A stretch of 64,000 nt of DNA from Hydractinia symbiolongicarpus. Taxonomy: Eukaryota > Cnidaria > Hydrozoa > Anthoathecata > Hydractiniidae. The position numbers were made by a program, and so were the translations under genes. The notes under the pieces are model-generated. The model did not search any database. It saw only the letters and a list, made by a program, of their open reading frames with translations, and was not told where the DNA came from. This document shows positions 36,750 through 51,400 of the stretch, in pieces. The stretch covers positions 6,078,001 through 6,142,000 of the forward strand of contig NC_079877.1 of the NCBI RefSeq assembly GCF_029227915.1. Direction: 5' to 3'. Positions within the stretch are counted from its first letter, which is position 1. Each line of letters starts with the position of its first letter.

Positions 36750-39180
36750 TTTTTTAAATTATTATTTCACCACTAAACCCCATGAGACATGTAGTTTTTA
36801 AAAATGTTTTCATTTTTGATGAGACGCTTAATAAAAGAGGTTTAATCGCTGCAAACGAAGTCCCGCGATTTCCCGTAAATCCCTGGCTTGGCCGTATAGT
36901 CGAATGTATACAAAGAAAGTACCCAGGAAGTAAACTCATTTCCCGAACGATTTTTTAAATTATTTTTTCACCACTAAAACGCATGAGACTTGTAGTTTTC
37001 AGAAATGTTTTCATTTTTGATGAGACGCTTAATGAAAGTTGTTTAATCGCCGGCAAACGAAAACCCGCGATTTCCCGTAAATCCCGGGCTTGGCCCGTAT
37101 AGTCGAATGTATACAAAGAAAGTACCCTGTGAGTAAACTCATTTCCAAAACGATTTTTTAAATTATCTTTTCACCACTAAAACGCTTGAGACTTGTAGTT
37201 TTCAAAAATGTTTTCATTTTTGATGAGACGCTAAATAAAAGAAGCTTAATCGCCGGCAAACGAAAACCCGCCATTTCCCGTAAATCCCGGTCTCGGCCCG
37301 TATAGTCAAAAGTATACAAGGAAAGTACCCAGTGAGTAAATCATTTCCCTAACGAATTTTTAAATTATTTTTTCACCACTAAAACGCATGAGACTTGTAG
37401 TTTTCAAAAATGTTTTCATTTTTGATGAGACGCTGAATAAAAGAAGTTTAATCGCCGGCAAACGAAAACCTGCGATTTTCCGTAAATCCCGGACTCGGCC
37501 CGTATAGTCAAAAGTATACAAAGAGAGTACCCAGGGTGTAAACTCACTTCCCGAACGATTTTTTAAATTATTTTTTCACCACTAAAACGCATGAGACTTG
37601 TAGTTTTCAAGAATGTTTTCATTTTTGATGAGACGCTGAATAAAAGAAGTTTAATCGCCGGCAAACGAAAACCTGCGATTTTCCGTAAATCCCGGACTCG
37701 GCCCGTATAGTCAAAAGTATACAAAGAGAGTACCCAGGGTGTAAACTCACTTCCCGAACGATTTTTTAAATTATTTTTTCACCACTAAAACTCATGAGAC
37801 TTGTAGTTTTTAAAAATGTTTTCATTTTTGATGAGACGCTGAATAAAAGAAGTTTAATCGCCTGCAAACGAAAACCTGCGATTTCCCGTAAATCCCGGAC
37901 TCGGCCCGTATAGTCAAAAGTATACAAAGAAAGTACCCAGGGAGTAAACTCATTTCCCAAACGATTTTTTAAATTATTATTTCACCACTAAACCCCATGA
38001 GACATGTAGTTTTTAAAAATGTTTTCATTTTTGATGAGACGCTTAATAAAAGAGGTTTAATCGCTGCAAACGAAGTCCCGCGATTTCCCGTAAATCCCTG
38101 GCTTGGCCGTATAGTCGAATGTATACAAAGAAAGTACCCAGGAAGTAAACTCATTTCTCGAACGATTTTTTAAATTATTTTTTCACCACTAAAACGCATG
38201 AGACTTGTAGTTTTCAGAAATGTTTTCATTTTTGATGAGACGCTTAATGAAAGTTGTTTAATCGCCGGCAAACGAAAACCCGCGATTTCCCGTAAATCCC
38301 GGGCTTGGCCCGTATAGTCGAATGTATACAAAGAAAGTACCCTGTGAGTAAACTCATTTCCAAAACGATTTTTTAAATTATCTTTTCACCACTAAAACGC
38401 TTGAGACTTGTAGTTTTCAAAAATGTTTTGATTTTTGATGAGACGCTAAATAAAAGAAGCTTAATCGCCGGCAAACGAAAACCCGCCATTTCCCGTAAAT
38501 CCCGGTCTCGGCCCGTATAGTCAAAAGTATACAAGGAAAGTACCCAGTGAGTAAATCATTTCCCTAACGAATTTTTAAATTATTTTTTCACCACTAAAAC
38601 GCATGAGACTTGTAGTTTTCAAAAATGTTTTCATTTTTGATGAGACGCTGAATAAAAGAAGTTTAATCGCCGGCAAACGAAAACCTGCGATTTTCCGTAA
38701 ATCCCGGACTCGGCCCGTATAGTCAAAAGTATACAAAGAGAGTACCCAGGGTGTAAACTCACTTCCCGAACGATTTTTTAAATTATTTTTTCACCACTAA
38801 AACGCATGAGACTTGTAGTTTTCAAGAATGTTTTCATTTTTGATGAGACGCTGAATAAAAGAAGTTTAATCGCCGGCAAACGAAAACCTGCGATTTTCCG
38901 TAAATCCCGGACTCGGCCCGTATAGTCAAAAGTATACAAAGAGAGTACCCAGGGTGTAAACTCACTTCCCATACGATTTTTTAAATTATTTTTTCGCCAC
39001 TAAAACTCATGAGACTTGTAGTTTTTAAAAATGTTTTCATTTTTGATGAGACGCTGTATAAAAGACGTTTAATCGCCGGCAAACGAAAACCTGCGATTTT
39101 CCGTAAATCCCGGACTCGGCCCGTATAGTCAAAAGTATACAAAGAGAGTACCCAGGGTGTAAACTCACTTCCCGAACGAT
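36750..39180. repeat. Six-monomer (1215-bp) higher-order repeat, two copies
   Basis: The variant monomer with TAAACCCCATGAGACATG begins near 36773 and again 1215 bp later near 37988. The monomers that follow (CTTAATGAAAGTTG, AACGCTTGAG with GAAGCTTAATCG, TAAATCATTTCCCTAACG) repeat in the same order. A related block lies upstream at about 33.7-35.5 kb. Confidence 0.78.
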
Positions 39181-40429
39181 TTTTTAAATTAATTTTTCAC
39201 CACTAAAACGCATGAGACTTGTAGTTTTCAAGAATGTTTTCATTTTTGATGAGACGCTCAATAAGAGAAGTTTAATCGCCGGCAAACGAAAACCTGCGAT
39301 TTTCCGTAAATCCCGGACTCGGCCCGTATAGTCAAAAGTATACAAAGAAAGTACCCAGGGAGTAAACTCATTTCCCGAACGATTTTTTAAATTATTTTTT
39401 CACCACTAAAACGCATGAGACTTGTAGTTTTCAAGAATGTTTTCATTTTTGATGAGACGCTGAATAAAAGCAGTTTAATCGCCGGCAAACTAAAACCCGC
39501 CATTTCCCGTAAATCCCGGGCTTGGCACGTATAGTCGAATGTATACAAAGAAAGTACCCAGGAAGTAAACTCATTTCCCGAACGATTTTTTAAATTATTT
39601 TTTCACCACTAAAACGCATGAGACTTGTGGTTTTCAGAAATGTTTTCATTTTTGATGAGACGCTTAATGAAAGTTGTTTAATCGCCGGCCAACGAAAACC
39701 CGCGATTTCCTGTAAATCCGGGGTTGGCCCGTATAGTCGAATGTATACAAAGAAAGTACCCTGTTAGTAAACTCATTTCCAAAACGATTTTTTAAATTAT
39801 CTTTTCACCACTAAAACGCTTGAGACTTGTAGTTTTCAAAAATATTTTCATTTTTGATGAGACGCTAAATAAAAGAAGTTTAATCGCCAGCAAACGAAAA
39901 CCCGCGATTTCCCGTAAATCCCGGTCTCGGCCCGTATAGTCAAAATTATACAAGGAAAGTACCCAGTGAGTAAATCATTTCCCTAACGAATTTTTAAATT
40001 ATTTTTTCACCACTAAAACGCATGAGACTTGTAGTTTTCAAAAAAGTTTTCATTTTTGATGAGACGCTGAATAAAAGAAGTTTAATCGCCGACAAACGAA
40101 AACCTGCGATTTTCCGTAAATCCCGGACGCGGCCCGTATAGTCAAAAGTATACAAAGAGAGTACCCAGGGTGTAAACTCACTTCCCGAACGATTTTTTAA
40201 ATTATTTTTTCGCTACTAAAACGCATGAGACTTGTAGTTTTTAAAAATGTTTTCCTTTTTGATGAGACGCTGAATAAAAGAAGTTTAATTGCCGGCAAAC
40301 GAAAACCTGCGATTTTCCGTAAATCCCGGACTCGGCCCGTATAGTCAAAAGTATACAAAGAGAGTACCCAGGGTGTAAACTCACTTCCCGAACGATTTTT
40401 TAAATTATTTTTTCACCACTAAAACGCAT

Positions 40430-42870
40430 GAGACTTGTAGTTCTCAAGAATGTTTTCATTTTTGATGAGACGCTGAATAAAAGAAGTTTAATCGCCGGCA
40501 AACGAAAACCTGCGATTTTCCGTAAATCCCGGACTCGGCCCGTATAGTCAAAAGTATACAAAGAGAGTACCCAGGGTGTAAACTCACTTCCCGAACGATT
40601 TTTTAAATTATTTTTTCACCACTAAAACGCATGAGACTTGTAGTTTTCAAAAATGTTTTCATTTTTGATGAGACGCTGAATAAAAGAAGTTTAATCGCCG
40701 GCAAACGAAAACCCGCGATTTCCCGTAAATCCCGGACTCGGCCGTATAGTCAAAAGTATACAAGGAAAGTACCCAGTGAGTAAACTCATTTCCCCAACGA
40801 ATTTTTAAATTATTTTTTCGCCACTAAAACGCATGAGACTTGCAGTTTTCAGAAATGTTTTCATTTTTGCTGAGACGCTTAATGAAAGTGGTTTAATCGC
40901 CGGCAAACGAAAACCCGCGATTTCCCGTAAATCCCGGACTCGGCCCGTATAGTCAAAAGTATACAAGGAAAGTACCCAGTGAGTAAACTCATTTCCCGAA
41001 CGAATTTTTAAATTATTTTTTCACCACTAAAACGCATGAGACTTGTAGTTTTCAGAAATGTTTTCATTTTTGATGAGACGCTTAATGAAAGTGGTTTAAT
41101 CGCCGGCAAACGAAAACCCGCGATTTCCCGTAAATCCCGGGCTTGGCCCGTATAGTCGAATGTATACAAAGAAAGTACCCTGTGAGTAAACTCATTTCCA
41201 AAACGATTTTTTAAATTATCTTTTCACCACTAAAACGCTTGAGACTTGTAATTTTCAAAAATGTTTTCATTTTTGATGAGACGCTAAATAAAAGAAGTTT
41301 AATCGCCGGCAACCGAAAACCTGCAATTTCCCGTAAATTCCGGACTCGGCCCGTATAGTCAAAAGTGTACAAAGAAAGTACCCGGGGTGTAAACTCATTT
41401 CCCGAACGATTTTTTAAATTATTATTTCACCACTAAAGCCCATGAGACTTGTAGTTTTTAAAAATGTTTTCATTTTTGATGAGACGCTTAATAAAAGAGG
41501 TTTAATCGCCGGCAAACGAAATCCCGCGATTTCCCGTAAATCCCGGGCTTGGCCCGTATAGTCGAATGTATACAAAGAAAGTACCCAGGAAGTAAACTCA
41601 TTTCCCGAACGATTTTTTAAATTTTTTTTTCACCACTAAAACGCATGAGACTTGTAGTTCTCAAGAATGTTTTCATTTTTGATGAGACGCTGAATAAAAG
41701 AAGTTTAATCGCCGGCAAACGAAAACCTGCGATTTTCCGTAAATCCCGGACTCGGCCCGTATAGTCAAAAGTATACAAAGAGAGTACCCAGGGTGTAAAC
41801 TCACTTCCCGAACGATTTTTTAAATTATTTTTTCACCACTAAAACGCATGAGACTTGTAGTTTTCAAAAATGTTTTCATTTTTGATGAGACGCTGAATAA
41901 AAGAAGTTTAATCGCCGGCAAACGAAAACCCGCGATTTCCCGTAAATCCCGGACTCGGCCGTATAGTCAAAAGTATACAAGGAAAGTACCCAGTGAGTAA
42001 ACTCATTTCCCCAACGAATTTTTAAATTATTTTTTCGCCACTAAAACGCATGAGACTTGCAGTTTTCAGAAATGTTTTCATTTTTGATGAGACGCTTAAT
42101 GAAAGTGGTTTAATCGCCGGCAAACGAAAACCCGCGATTTCCCGTAAATCCCGGACTCGGCCCGTATAGTCAAAAGTATACAAGGAAAGTACCCAGTGAG
42201 TAAACTCATTTCCCGAACGAATTTTTAAATTATTTTTTCACCACTAAAACGCATGAGACTTGTAGTTTTCAGAAATGTTTTCATTTTTGATGAGACGCTT
42301 AATGAAAGTGGTTTAATCGCCGGCAAACGAAAACCCGCGATTTCCCGTAAATCCCGGGCTTGGCCCGTATAGTCGAATGTATACAAAGAAAGTACCCTGT
42401 GAGTAAACTCATTTCAAAAACGATTTTTTAAATTATCTTTTCACCACTAAAACGCTTGAGACTTGTAATTTTCAAAAATGTTTTCATTTTTGATGAGACG
42501 CTAAATGAAAGAAGTTTAATCGCCGGCAACCGAAAACCTGCAATTTCCCGTAAATTCCGGACTCGGCCCGTATAGTCAAAAGTGTACAAAGAAAGTACCC
42601 GGGGTGTAAACTCATTTCCCGAACGATTTTTTAAATTATTATTTCACCACTAAAGCCCATGAGACTTGTAGTTTTTAAAAATGTTTTCATTTTTGATGAG
42701 ACGCTTAATAAAAGAGGTTTAATCGCCGGCAAACGAAATCCCGCGATTTCCCGTAAATCCCGGGCTTGGCCCGTATAGTCGAATGTATACAAAGAAAGTA
42801 CCCAGGAAGTAAACTCATTTCCCGAACGATTTTTTAAATTTTTTTTTCACCACTAAAACGCATGAGACTT
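40430..42870. repeat. Six-monomer (1217-bp) higher-order repeat, two copies
   Basis: The private mark GTAGTTCTCAAGAATG occurs with its TTCTC at 40441 and 41658, and GAGACTTGCAGTTTTCAG with its TGC at 40841 and 42058. Both pairs are 1217 bp apart. The ATTTTTGCTGAGACG change at about 40863 is found only in the first copy, so it arose after the duplication or was corrected in the second. Confidence 0.82.
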
Positions 42871-43140
42871 GTAGTTTTCAAAAATGTTTTCATTTTTGAT
42901 GAGACGCTTAATGAAAGAGGTTTAATCGCCGGTAAACGAAAACCCGCGATTTATTGTAAATCCCGGGTTTGGCCCGTATAGTCGAATGTATACAAAGAAA
43001 GTACCCAGGGAGTAAACTCATTTCCCAAACGATTTTTTAAATTATTATTTCACCACTAAAGCCCATGAGACTTGTAGTTTTTAAAAATGTTTTCATTTTT
43101 GATGAGACGCTGAATAAAAGAAGTTTAATCGCCGGCAAAC

Positions 43141-46100
43141 GAAAACCCGCGATTTCCCGTAAATCCTGGACTCGGCCCGTATAGTCAAAAGTATACAAGA
43201 AAAGTACCCAGTGAGTAAACTCATTTTCCGAACGAATTTTTAAATTATTTTTTCACCACTAAAACGCATGAGACTTGTAGTTTTCAGAAATGTTTTCATT
43301 TTTGATGAGACGCTTAATGAAAGTGGTTTAATCGCCGGCAAACGAAAACCCGCGATTTCCCGTAAATCCCGGACTCGGCCCGTATAGTCAAAAGTATACA
43401 AGGAAAGTACCCAGTGAGTAAACTCATTTCCCGAACGAATTTTTAAATTATTTTTTCACCACTAAAACGCATGAGACTTGTAGTTTTCAGAAATGTTTTC
43501 ATTTTTGATGAGACGCTTAATGAAAGTGGTTTAATCGCCGGCAAACGAAAACCAGCGATTTCCCGTAAATCCCGGGCTTGGCCCGTATAGTCGAATGTAT
43601 ACAAAGAAAGTACCCTGTGAGTAAACTCATTTCCAAAACGATTTTTTAAATTATCTTTTCACCACTAAAACGCTTGAGACTTGTAGTTTTCAAAAATGTT
43701 TTCATTTTTGATGAGACGCTAAACAAAAGAAGTTTAATCGCCGGCAAACGATAACCCGCCATTTCCCGTAAATCCTGGACTCGACCCGTATAGTCAAAAG
43801 TATACAAAGAAAGTACCCAGGGAGTAAACTCATTTCCCGAACGATTTTTTAAATTATTTTTTCACCACTAAAACGCATGAGACTTGTAGTTTTCAAAAAT
43901 GTTTTCATTTTTGATGAGACGCTAAATAAAAGAAGTTTAATCGCCGGCAAACGAAAACCCGCCATTTCCCGTAAATCCTGGACTCGGCCCGTATAGTCAA
44001 AAGTATACAAAGAGAGTACCCAGGGTGTAAACTCACTTCCCGAACGATTTTTTAAATTATTTTTTCGCCACTAAAACGCATGAGACTTGTAGTTTTTAAA
44101 AATGTTTTCATTTTTGATGAGACGCTAAATAAAAGAAGTTTAATCGCCAGCAAACGAAAACCCGCGATTTCCCGTAAATCCCGGTCTCGGCCCGTATAGT
44201 CAAAAGTATACAAGTAAAAGTACCCAGTGAGTAAATCATTTCCCTAACGAATTTTTAAATTATTTTTTCACCACTAAAACGCATGAGACTTGTAGTTTTC
44301 AAAAATGTTTTCATTTTTGATGAGACGCTGAATAAAAGAAGTTTAATCGCCGGCAAACGAAAACCTGCGATTTTCCGTAAATCCCGGACGCGGCCCGTAT
44401 AGTCAAAAGTATACAAAGAGAGTACCCAGGGTGTAAACTCACTTCCCGAACGATTTTTTAAATTATTTTTTCACCACTAAAACGCATGAGACTTGTAGTT
44501 TTCAAGAATGTTTTCATTTTTGATGAGACGCTGAATAAAAGAAGTTTAATCGCCGGCAAACGAAAACCTGCGATTTTCCGTAAATCCCGGACTCGGCCCG
44601 TATAGTCAAAAGTATACAAAGAGAGTACCCAGGGTGTAAACTCACTTCCCGAACGATTTTTTAAATTATTTTTTCGCCACTAAAACGCATGAGACTTGTA
44701 GTTTTTAAAAATGTTTTCATTTTTGATGAGACGCTGAATAAAAGAAGTTTAATCGCCGGCAAACGAAAACCTGCGATTTTCCGTAAATCCCGGACTCGGC
44801 CCGTATAGTCAAAAGTATACAAAGAGAGTACCCAGGGTGTAAACTCACTTCCCGAACGATTTTTTAAATTATTTTTTCACCACTAAAACGCATGAGACTT
44901 GTAGTTTTCAAGAATGTTTTCATTTTTGATGAGACGCTGAATAAAAGAAGTTTAATCGCCGGCAAACGAAAACCTGCGATTTTCCGTAAATCCCGGACTC
45001 GTCCCGTATAGTCAAAAGTATACAAAGAGAGTACCCAGGGTGTAAACTCACTTCCCGAACGATTTTTTAAATTATTTTTTCACCACTAAAACGCATGAGA
45101 CTTGTAGTTTTCAAAAATGTTTTCATTTTTGATGAGACGCTGAATAAAAGAAGTTTAATCGCCGGCAAACGAAAACCCGCGATTTCCCGTAAATCCCGGA
45201 CTCGGCCGTATAGTCAAAAGTATACAAGGAAAGTACCCAGTGAGTAAACTCATTTCCCGAACGAATTTTTAAATTATTTTTTCACCACTAAAACGCATGA
45301 GACTTGAAGTTTTCAGAAATGTTTTCATTTTTGATGAGACGCTTAATGAAAGTGGTTTAATCGCCGGCAAACGAAAACCCGCGATTTCCCGTAAATCCCG
45401 GGCTTGGCCCGTATAGTCGAATGTATACAAAGAAAGTACCCTGTGAGTAAACTCATTTCCAAAACGATTTTTTAAATTATCTTTTCACCACTAAAACACT
45501 TGAGACTTGTAATTTTAAAAAATGTTTTCATTTTTGATGAGACGCTAAATAAAGAAGTTTAATCGCCGGCAACCGAAAACCTGCAATTTCCCGTAAATTC
45601 CGGACTCGGCCCGTATAGTCAAAAGTATACAAAGAGAGTACCCAGGGTGTAAACTCACTTCCCGAACGATTTTTTAAATTATTTTTTCACCACTAAAACG
45701 CATGAGGCTTATAGTTTTCAAAAATGTTTTCATTTTTGATGAGACGCTGAATAAACGAAGTTTAATCGCCGGCAAACGAAAACCCGCGATTTCCCGTAAA
45801 TCCCGGACTCGGCCGTATAGTCAAAAGTATACAAGGAAAGTACCCAGTGAGTAAACTCATTTCCAAAACGATTTTTTAAATTATCTTTTCACCACTAAAA
45901 CACTTGAGACTTGTAATTTTCAAAAATGTTTTCATTTTTGATGAGACGCTAAATAAAAGAAGTTTAATCGCCGGCAACCGAAAACCTGCAATTTCCCGTA
46001 AATTCCGGACTCGGCCCGTATAGTCAAAAGTATACAAAGAGAGTACCCAGGTTGTAAACTCACTTCCCGAACGATTTTTTAAATTATTTTTTCACCACTA

Positions 46101-48410
46101 AAACGCATGAGACTTGTAGTTTTCAAAAATGTTTTCATTTTTGATGAGACGCTGAATAAAAGAAGTTTAATCGCCGGCAAACGAAAACCCGCGATTTCCC
46201 GTAAATCCCGGACTCGGCCGTATAGTCAAAAGTATACAAGGAAAGTACCCAGTGAGTAAACTCATTTCCAAAACGATTTTTTAAATTATCTTTTCACCAC
46301 TAAAAAACTTGAGACTTGTAATTTTCAAAAATGTTTTTATTTTTGATGAGACGCTAAATAAAACAAGTTTAATCGCCGGCAACCGAAAACCTGCAATTTC
46401 CCGTAAATCCCGGACTCGGCCGTATAGTCAAAAGTATACAAGGAAAGTACCCAGTGAGTAAACTCATTTCCAAAACGATTTTTTAAATTATCTTTTCACC
46501 ACTAAAACACTTGAGACTTGTAATTTTCAAAAATGTTTTTATTTTTGATGAGACGCCAAATAAAACAAGTTTAATCGCCGGCAACCGAAAACCTGCAATT
46601 TCCCGTAAATTCCGGACTCGGCCCGTATAGTCAAAAGTATACAAAGAGAGTACCCAGGGTGTAAACTCAATTCCCGAACGATTTTTTAAATTATTTTTTC
46701 ACCACTAAAACGCATGAGACTTGTAGTTTTTAAAAATGTTTTCATTTTTGATGAGACGCTGAATAAAAGAAGTTTAATCGCCGGCAAACGAAAACACGCG
46801 ATTTCCCGTAAATCCCGGACTCGGCCGTATAGTCAAAAGTATACAAGGAAAGTACCCAGTGAGTAAACTCATTTCCAAAACGATTTTTTAAATTATCTTT
46901 TCACCACTAAAACACTTGAGACTTGTAATTTTCAAAAATGTTTTCATTTTTGATGAGACGCTAAATAAAAGAAGTTTAATCGCCGGCAACCGAAAACCTG
47001 CAATTTCCCGTAAATTCCGGACTCGGCCCGTATAGTCAAAAGTATACAAAGAAAGTACCCGGGGTGTAAACTCATTTCCCGAACGATTTTTTAAATTATT
47101 ATTTCCCCACTAAAGCCCATGAGACTTGTAGTTTTTAAAAATGTTTTCATTTTTGATGAGACGCTTAATAAAAGAGGTTTAATCGCTGCAAACGAAGTCC
47201 CGCGATTTCCCGTAAATCCCGGGCTTGGCCGTATAGTCGAATGTATACAAAGAAAGTACCCAGGAAGTAAACTCATTTCCCGAACGAGTTTTTAAATTCT
47301 TTTTTCACCACTAAAACGCATGAGACTTGTAGTTTTCAAAAATGTTTTCATTTTTGATGAGAATCTGAATAAAAGAAGTTTAATCGCCGGCAAACGAAAA
47401 CCTGCGATTTCCCGTAAATCCCGGACTCGGCCCGTATAGTCAAAAGTGTACAAAGAAAGTACCCGGGGTGTAAACTCATTTCCCGAACGATTTTTTAAAT
47501 TATTATTTCACCACTAAAGCCCATGAGACTTGTAGTTTTTAAAAATGTTTTCATTTTTGATGAGACGCTTAATAAAAGAGGTTTAATCGCCGGCAAACGA
47601 AATCCCGCGATTTCCCGTAAATCCCGGGCTTAGCCCGTATAGTCGAATGTATACAAAGAAAGTACCCATAAAGTAAACTCATTTCCCGAACGATTTTTTA
47701 AATTTTTTTTTCACCACTAAAACGCATGAGACTTGTAGTTTTCAAAAATGTTTTCATTTTTGATGAGACGCTTAATGAAAGAGGTTTAATCGCCGGCAAA
47801 CGAAAACCTGCGATTTCCCGTAAATCCCGGACTCGGCCCGTATAGTCAAAAGTGTACAAAGAAAGTACCCGGGGTGTAAACTCATTTCCCGAACGATTTT
47901 TTAAATTATTATTTCACCACTAAAGCCCATGAGACTTGTAGTTTTTAAAAATGTTTTCATTTTTGATGAGACGCTTAATAAAAGAGGTTTAATCGCCGGC
48001 AAACGAAATCCCGCGATTTCCCGTAAATCCCGGGCTTGGCCCGTATAGTCGAATGTATACAAAGAAAGTACCCAGGAAGTACACTCATTTCCCGAATGAT
48101 TTTTTAAATTTTTTTTTCACCACTAAAACGCATGAGACTTGTAGTTTTCAAAAATGTTTTCATTTTTGATGAGACGCTGAATAAAAGAAGTTTAATCGCC
48201 GGCAAACGAAAACCCGCGATTTCCCGTAAATCCCGGACTCGGCCGTATAGTCAAAAGTATACAAGGAAAGTACCCAGTGAGTAAACTCATTTCCAAAACG
48301 ATTTTTTAAATTATCTTTTCACCACTAAAACACTTGAGACTTGTAATTTTCAAAAATGTTTTCATTTTTGATGAGACGCTAAATAAAAGAAGTTTAATCG
48401 CCGGCAACCG
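43141..48410. repeat. 26-monomer (5269-bp) tandem duplication, copy A
   Basis: Copy A of a large direct duplication. Rare marks that repeat exactly 5269 bp downstream include TATACAAGAAAAG (43192/48461), CAAGTAAAAGTACCC (44211/49480) and GAGACTTGAAGTTTTCAG (TGAAG region at 45301/50570). Comparing by eye I found about a dozen single-base differences. Private to A are CCCCAC near 47103, GGGCTTAGCCCG near 47630 and GCCAAAT near 46556. Confidence 0.88.
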
Positions 48411-51400
48411 AAAACCCGCGATTTCCCGTAAATCCTGGACTCGGCCCGTATAGTCAAAAGTATACAAGAAAAGTACCCAGTGAGTAAACTCATTTCCCGA
48501 ACGAATTTTTAAATTATTTTTTCACCACTAAAACGCATGAGACTTGTAGTTTTCAGAAATGTTTTCATTTTTGATGAGACGCTTAATGAAAGTGGTTTAA
48601 TCGCCGGCAAACGAAAACCCGCGATTTCCCGTAAATCCCGGACTCGGCCCGTATAGTCAAAAGTATACAAGGAAAGTACCCAGTGAGTAAACTCATTTCC
48701 CGAACGAATTTTTAAATTATTTTTTCACCACTAAAACGCATGAGACTTGTAGTTTTCAGAAATGTTTTCATTTTTGATGAGACGCTTAATGAAAGTGGTT
48801 TAATCGCCGGCAAACGAAAACCAGCGATTTCCCGTAAATCCCGGGCTTGGCCCGTATAGTCGAATGTATACAAAGAAAGTACCCTGTGAGTAAACTCATT
48901 TCCAAAACGATTTTTTAAATTATCTTTTCACCACTAAAACGCTTGAGACTTGTAGTTTTCAAAAATGTTTTCATTTTTGATGAGACGCTAAACAAAAGAA
49001 GTTTAATCGCCGGCAAACGATAACCCGCCATTTCCCGTAAATCCTGGACTCGACCCGTATAGTCAAAAGTATACAAAGAAAGTACCCAGGGAGTAAAATC
49101 ATTTCCCGAACGATTTTTTAAATTATTTTTTCACCACTAAAACGCATGAGACTTGTAGTTTTCAAAAATGTTTTCATTTTTGATGAGACGCTAAATAAAA
49201 GAAGTTTAATCGCCGGCAAACGAAAACCCGCCATTTCCCGTAAATCCTGGACTCGGCCCGTATAGTCAAAAGTATACAAAGAGAGTACCCAGGGTGTAAA
49301 CTCACTTCCCGAACGATTTTTTAAATTATTTTTTCGCCACTAAAACGCATGAGACTTGTAGTTTTTAAAAATGTTTTCATTTTTGATGAGACGCTAAATA
49401 AAAGAAGTTTAATCGCCAGCAAACGAAAACCCGCGATTTCCCGTAAATCCCGGTCTCGGCCCGTATAGTCAAAAGTATACAAGTAAAAGTACCCAGTGAG
49501 TAAATCATTTCCCTAACGAATTTTTAAATTATTTTTTCACCACTAAAACGCATGAGACTTGTAGTTTTCAAAAATGTTTTCATTTTTGATGAGACGCTGA
49601 ATAAAAGAAGTTTAATCGCCGGCAAACGAAAACCTGCGATTTTCCGTAAATCCCGGACGCGGCCCGTATAGTCAAAAGTATACAAAGAGAGTACCCAGGG
49701 TGTAAACTCACTTCCCGAACGATTTTTTAAATTATTTTTTCACCACTAAAACGCATGAGACTTGTAGTTTTCAAGAATGTTTTCATTTTTGATGAGACGC
49801 TGAATAAAAGAAGTTTAATCGCCGGCAAACGAAAACCTGCGATTTTCCGTAAATCCCGGACTCGGCCCGTATAGTCAAAAGTATACAAAGAGAGTACCCA
49901 GGGTGTAAACTCACTTCCCGAACGATTTTTTAAATTATTTTTTCGCCACTAAAACGCATGAGACTTGTAGTTTTTAAAAATGTTTTCATTTTTGATGAGA
50001 CGCTGAATAAAAGAAGTTTAATCACCGGCAAACGAAAACCTGCGATTTTCCGTAAATCCCGGACTCGGCCCGTATAGTCAAAAGTATACAAAGAGAGTAC
50101 CCAGGGTGTAAACTCACTTCCCGAACGATTTTTTAAATTATTTTTTCACCACTAAAACGCATGAGACTTGTAGTTTTCAAGAATGTTTTCATTTTTGATG
50201 AGACGCTGAATAAAAGAAGTTTAATCGCCGGCAAACGAAAACCTGCGATTTTCCGTAAATCCCGTACTCGTCCCGTATAGTCAAAAGTATACAAAGAGAG
50301 TACCCAGGGTGTAAACTCACTTCCCGAACGATTTTTTAAATTATTTTTTCACCACTAAAACGCATGAGACTTGTAGTTTTCAAAAATGTTTTCATTTTTG
50401 ATGAGACGCTGAATAAAAGAAGTTTAATCGCCGGCAAACGAAAACCCGCGATTTCCTGTAAATCCCGGACTCGGCCGTATAGTCAAAAGTATACAAGGAA
50501 AGTACCCAGTGAGTAAACTCATTTCCCGAACGAATTTTTAAATTATTTTTTCACCACTAAAACGCATGAGACTTGAAGTTTTCAGAAATGTTTTCATTTT
50601 TGATGAGACGCTTAATGAAAGTGGTTTAATCGCCGGCAAACGAAAACCCGCGATTTCCCGTAAATCCCGGGCTTGGCCCGTATAGTCGAATGTATACAAA
50701 GAAAGTACCCTGTGAGTAAACTCATTTCCAAAACGATTTTTTAAATTATCTTTTCACCACTAAAACACTTGAGACTTGTAATTTTAAAAAATGTTTTCAT
50801 TTTTGATGAGACGCTAAATAAAGAAGTTTAATCGCCGGCAACCGAAAACCTGCAATTTCCCGTAAATTCCGGACTCGGCCCGTATAGTCAAAAGTATACA
50901 AAGAGAGTAGCCAGGGTGTAAACTCACTTCCCGAACGATTTTTTAAATTATTTTTTCACCACTAAAACGCATGAGGCTTATAGTTTTCAAAAATGTTTTC
51001 ATTTTTGATGAGACGCTGAATAAACGAAGTTTAATCGCCGGCAAACGAAAACCCGCGATTTCCCGTAAATCCCGGACTCGGCCGTATAGTCAAAAGTATA
51101 CAAGGAAAGTACCCAGTGAGTAAACTCATTTCCAAAACGATTTTTTAAATTATCTTTTCACCACTAAAACACTTGAGACTTGTAATTTTCAAAAATGTTT
51201 TCATTTTTGATGAGACGCTAAATAAAAGAAGTTTAATCGCCGGCAACCGAAAACCTGCAATTTCCCGTAAATTCCGGACTCGGCCCGTATAGTCAAAAGT
51301 ATACAAAGAGAGTACCCAGGTTGTAAACTCACTTCCCGAACGATTTTTTAAATTATTTTTTCACCACTAAAACGCATGAGACTTGTAGTTTTCAAAAATG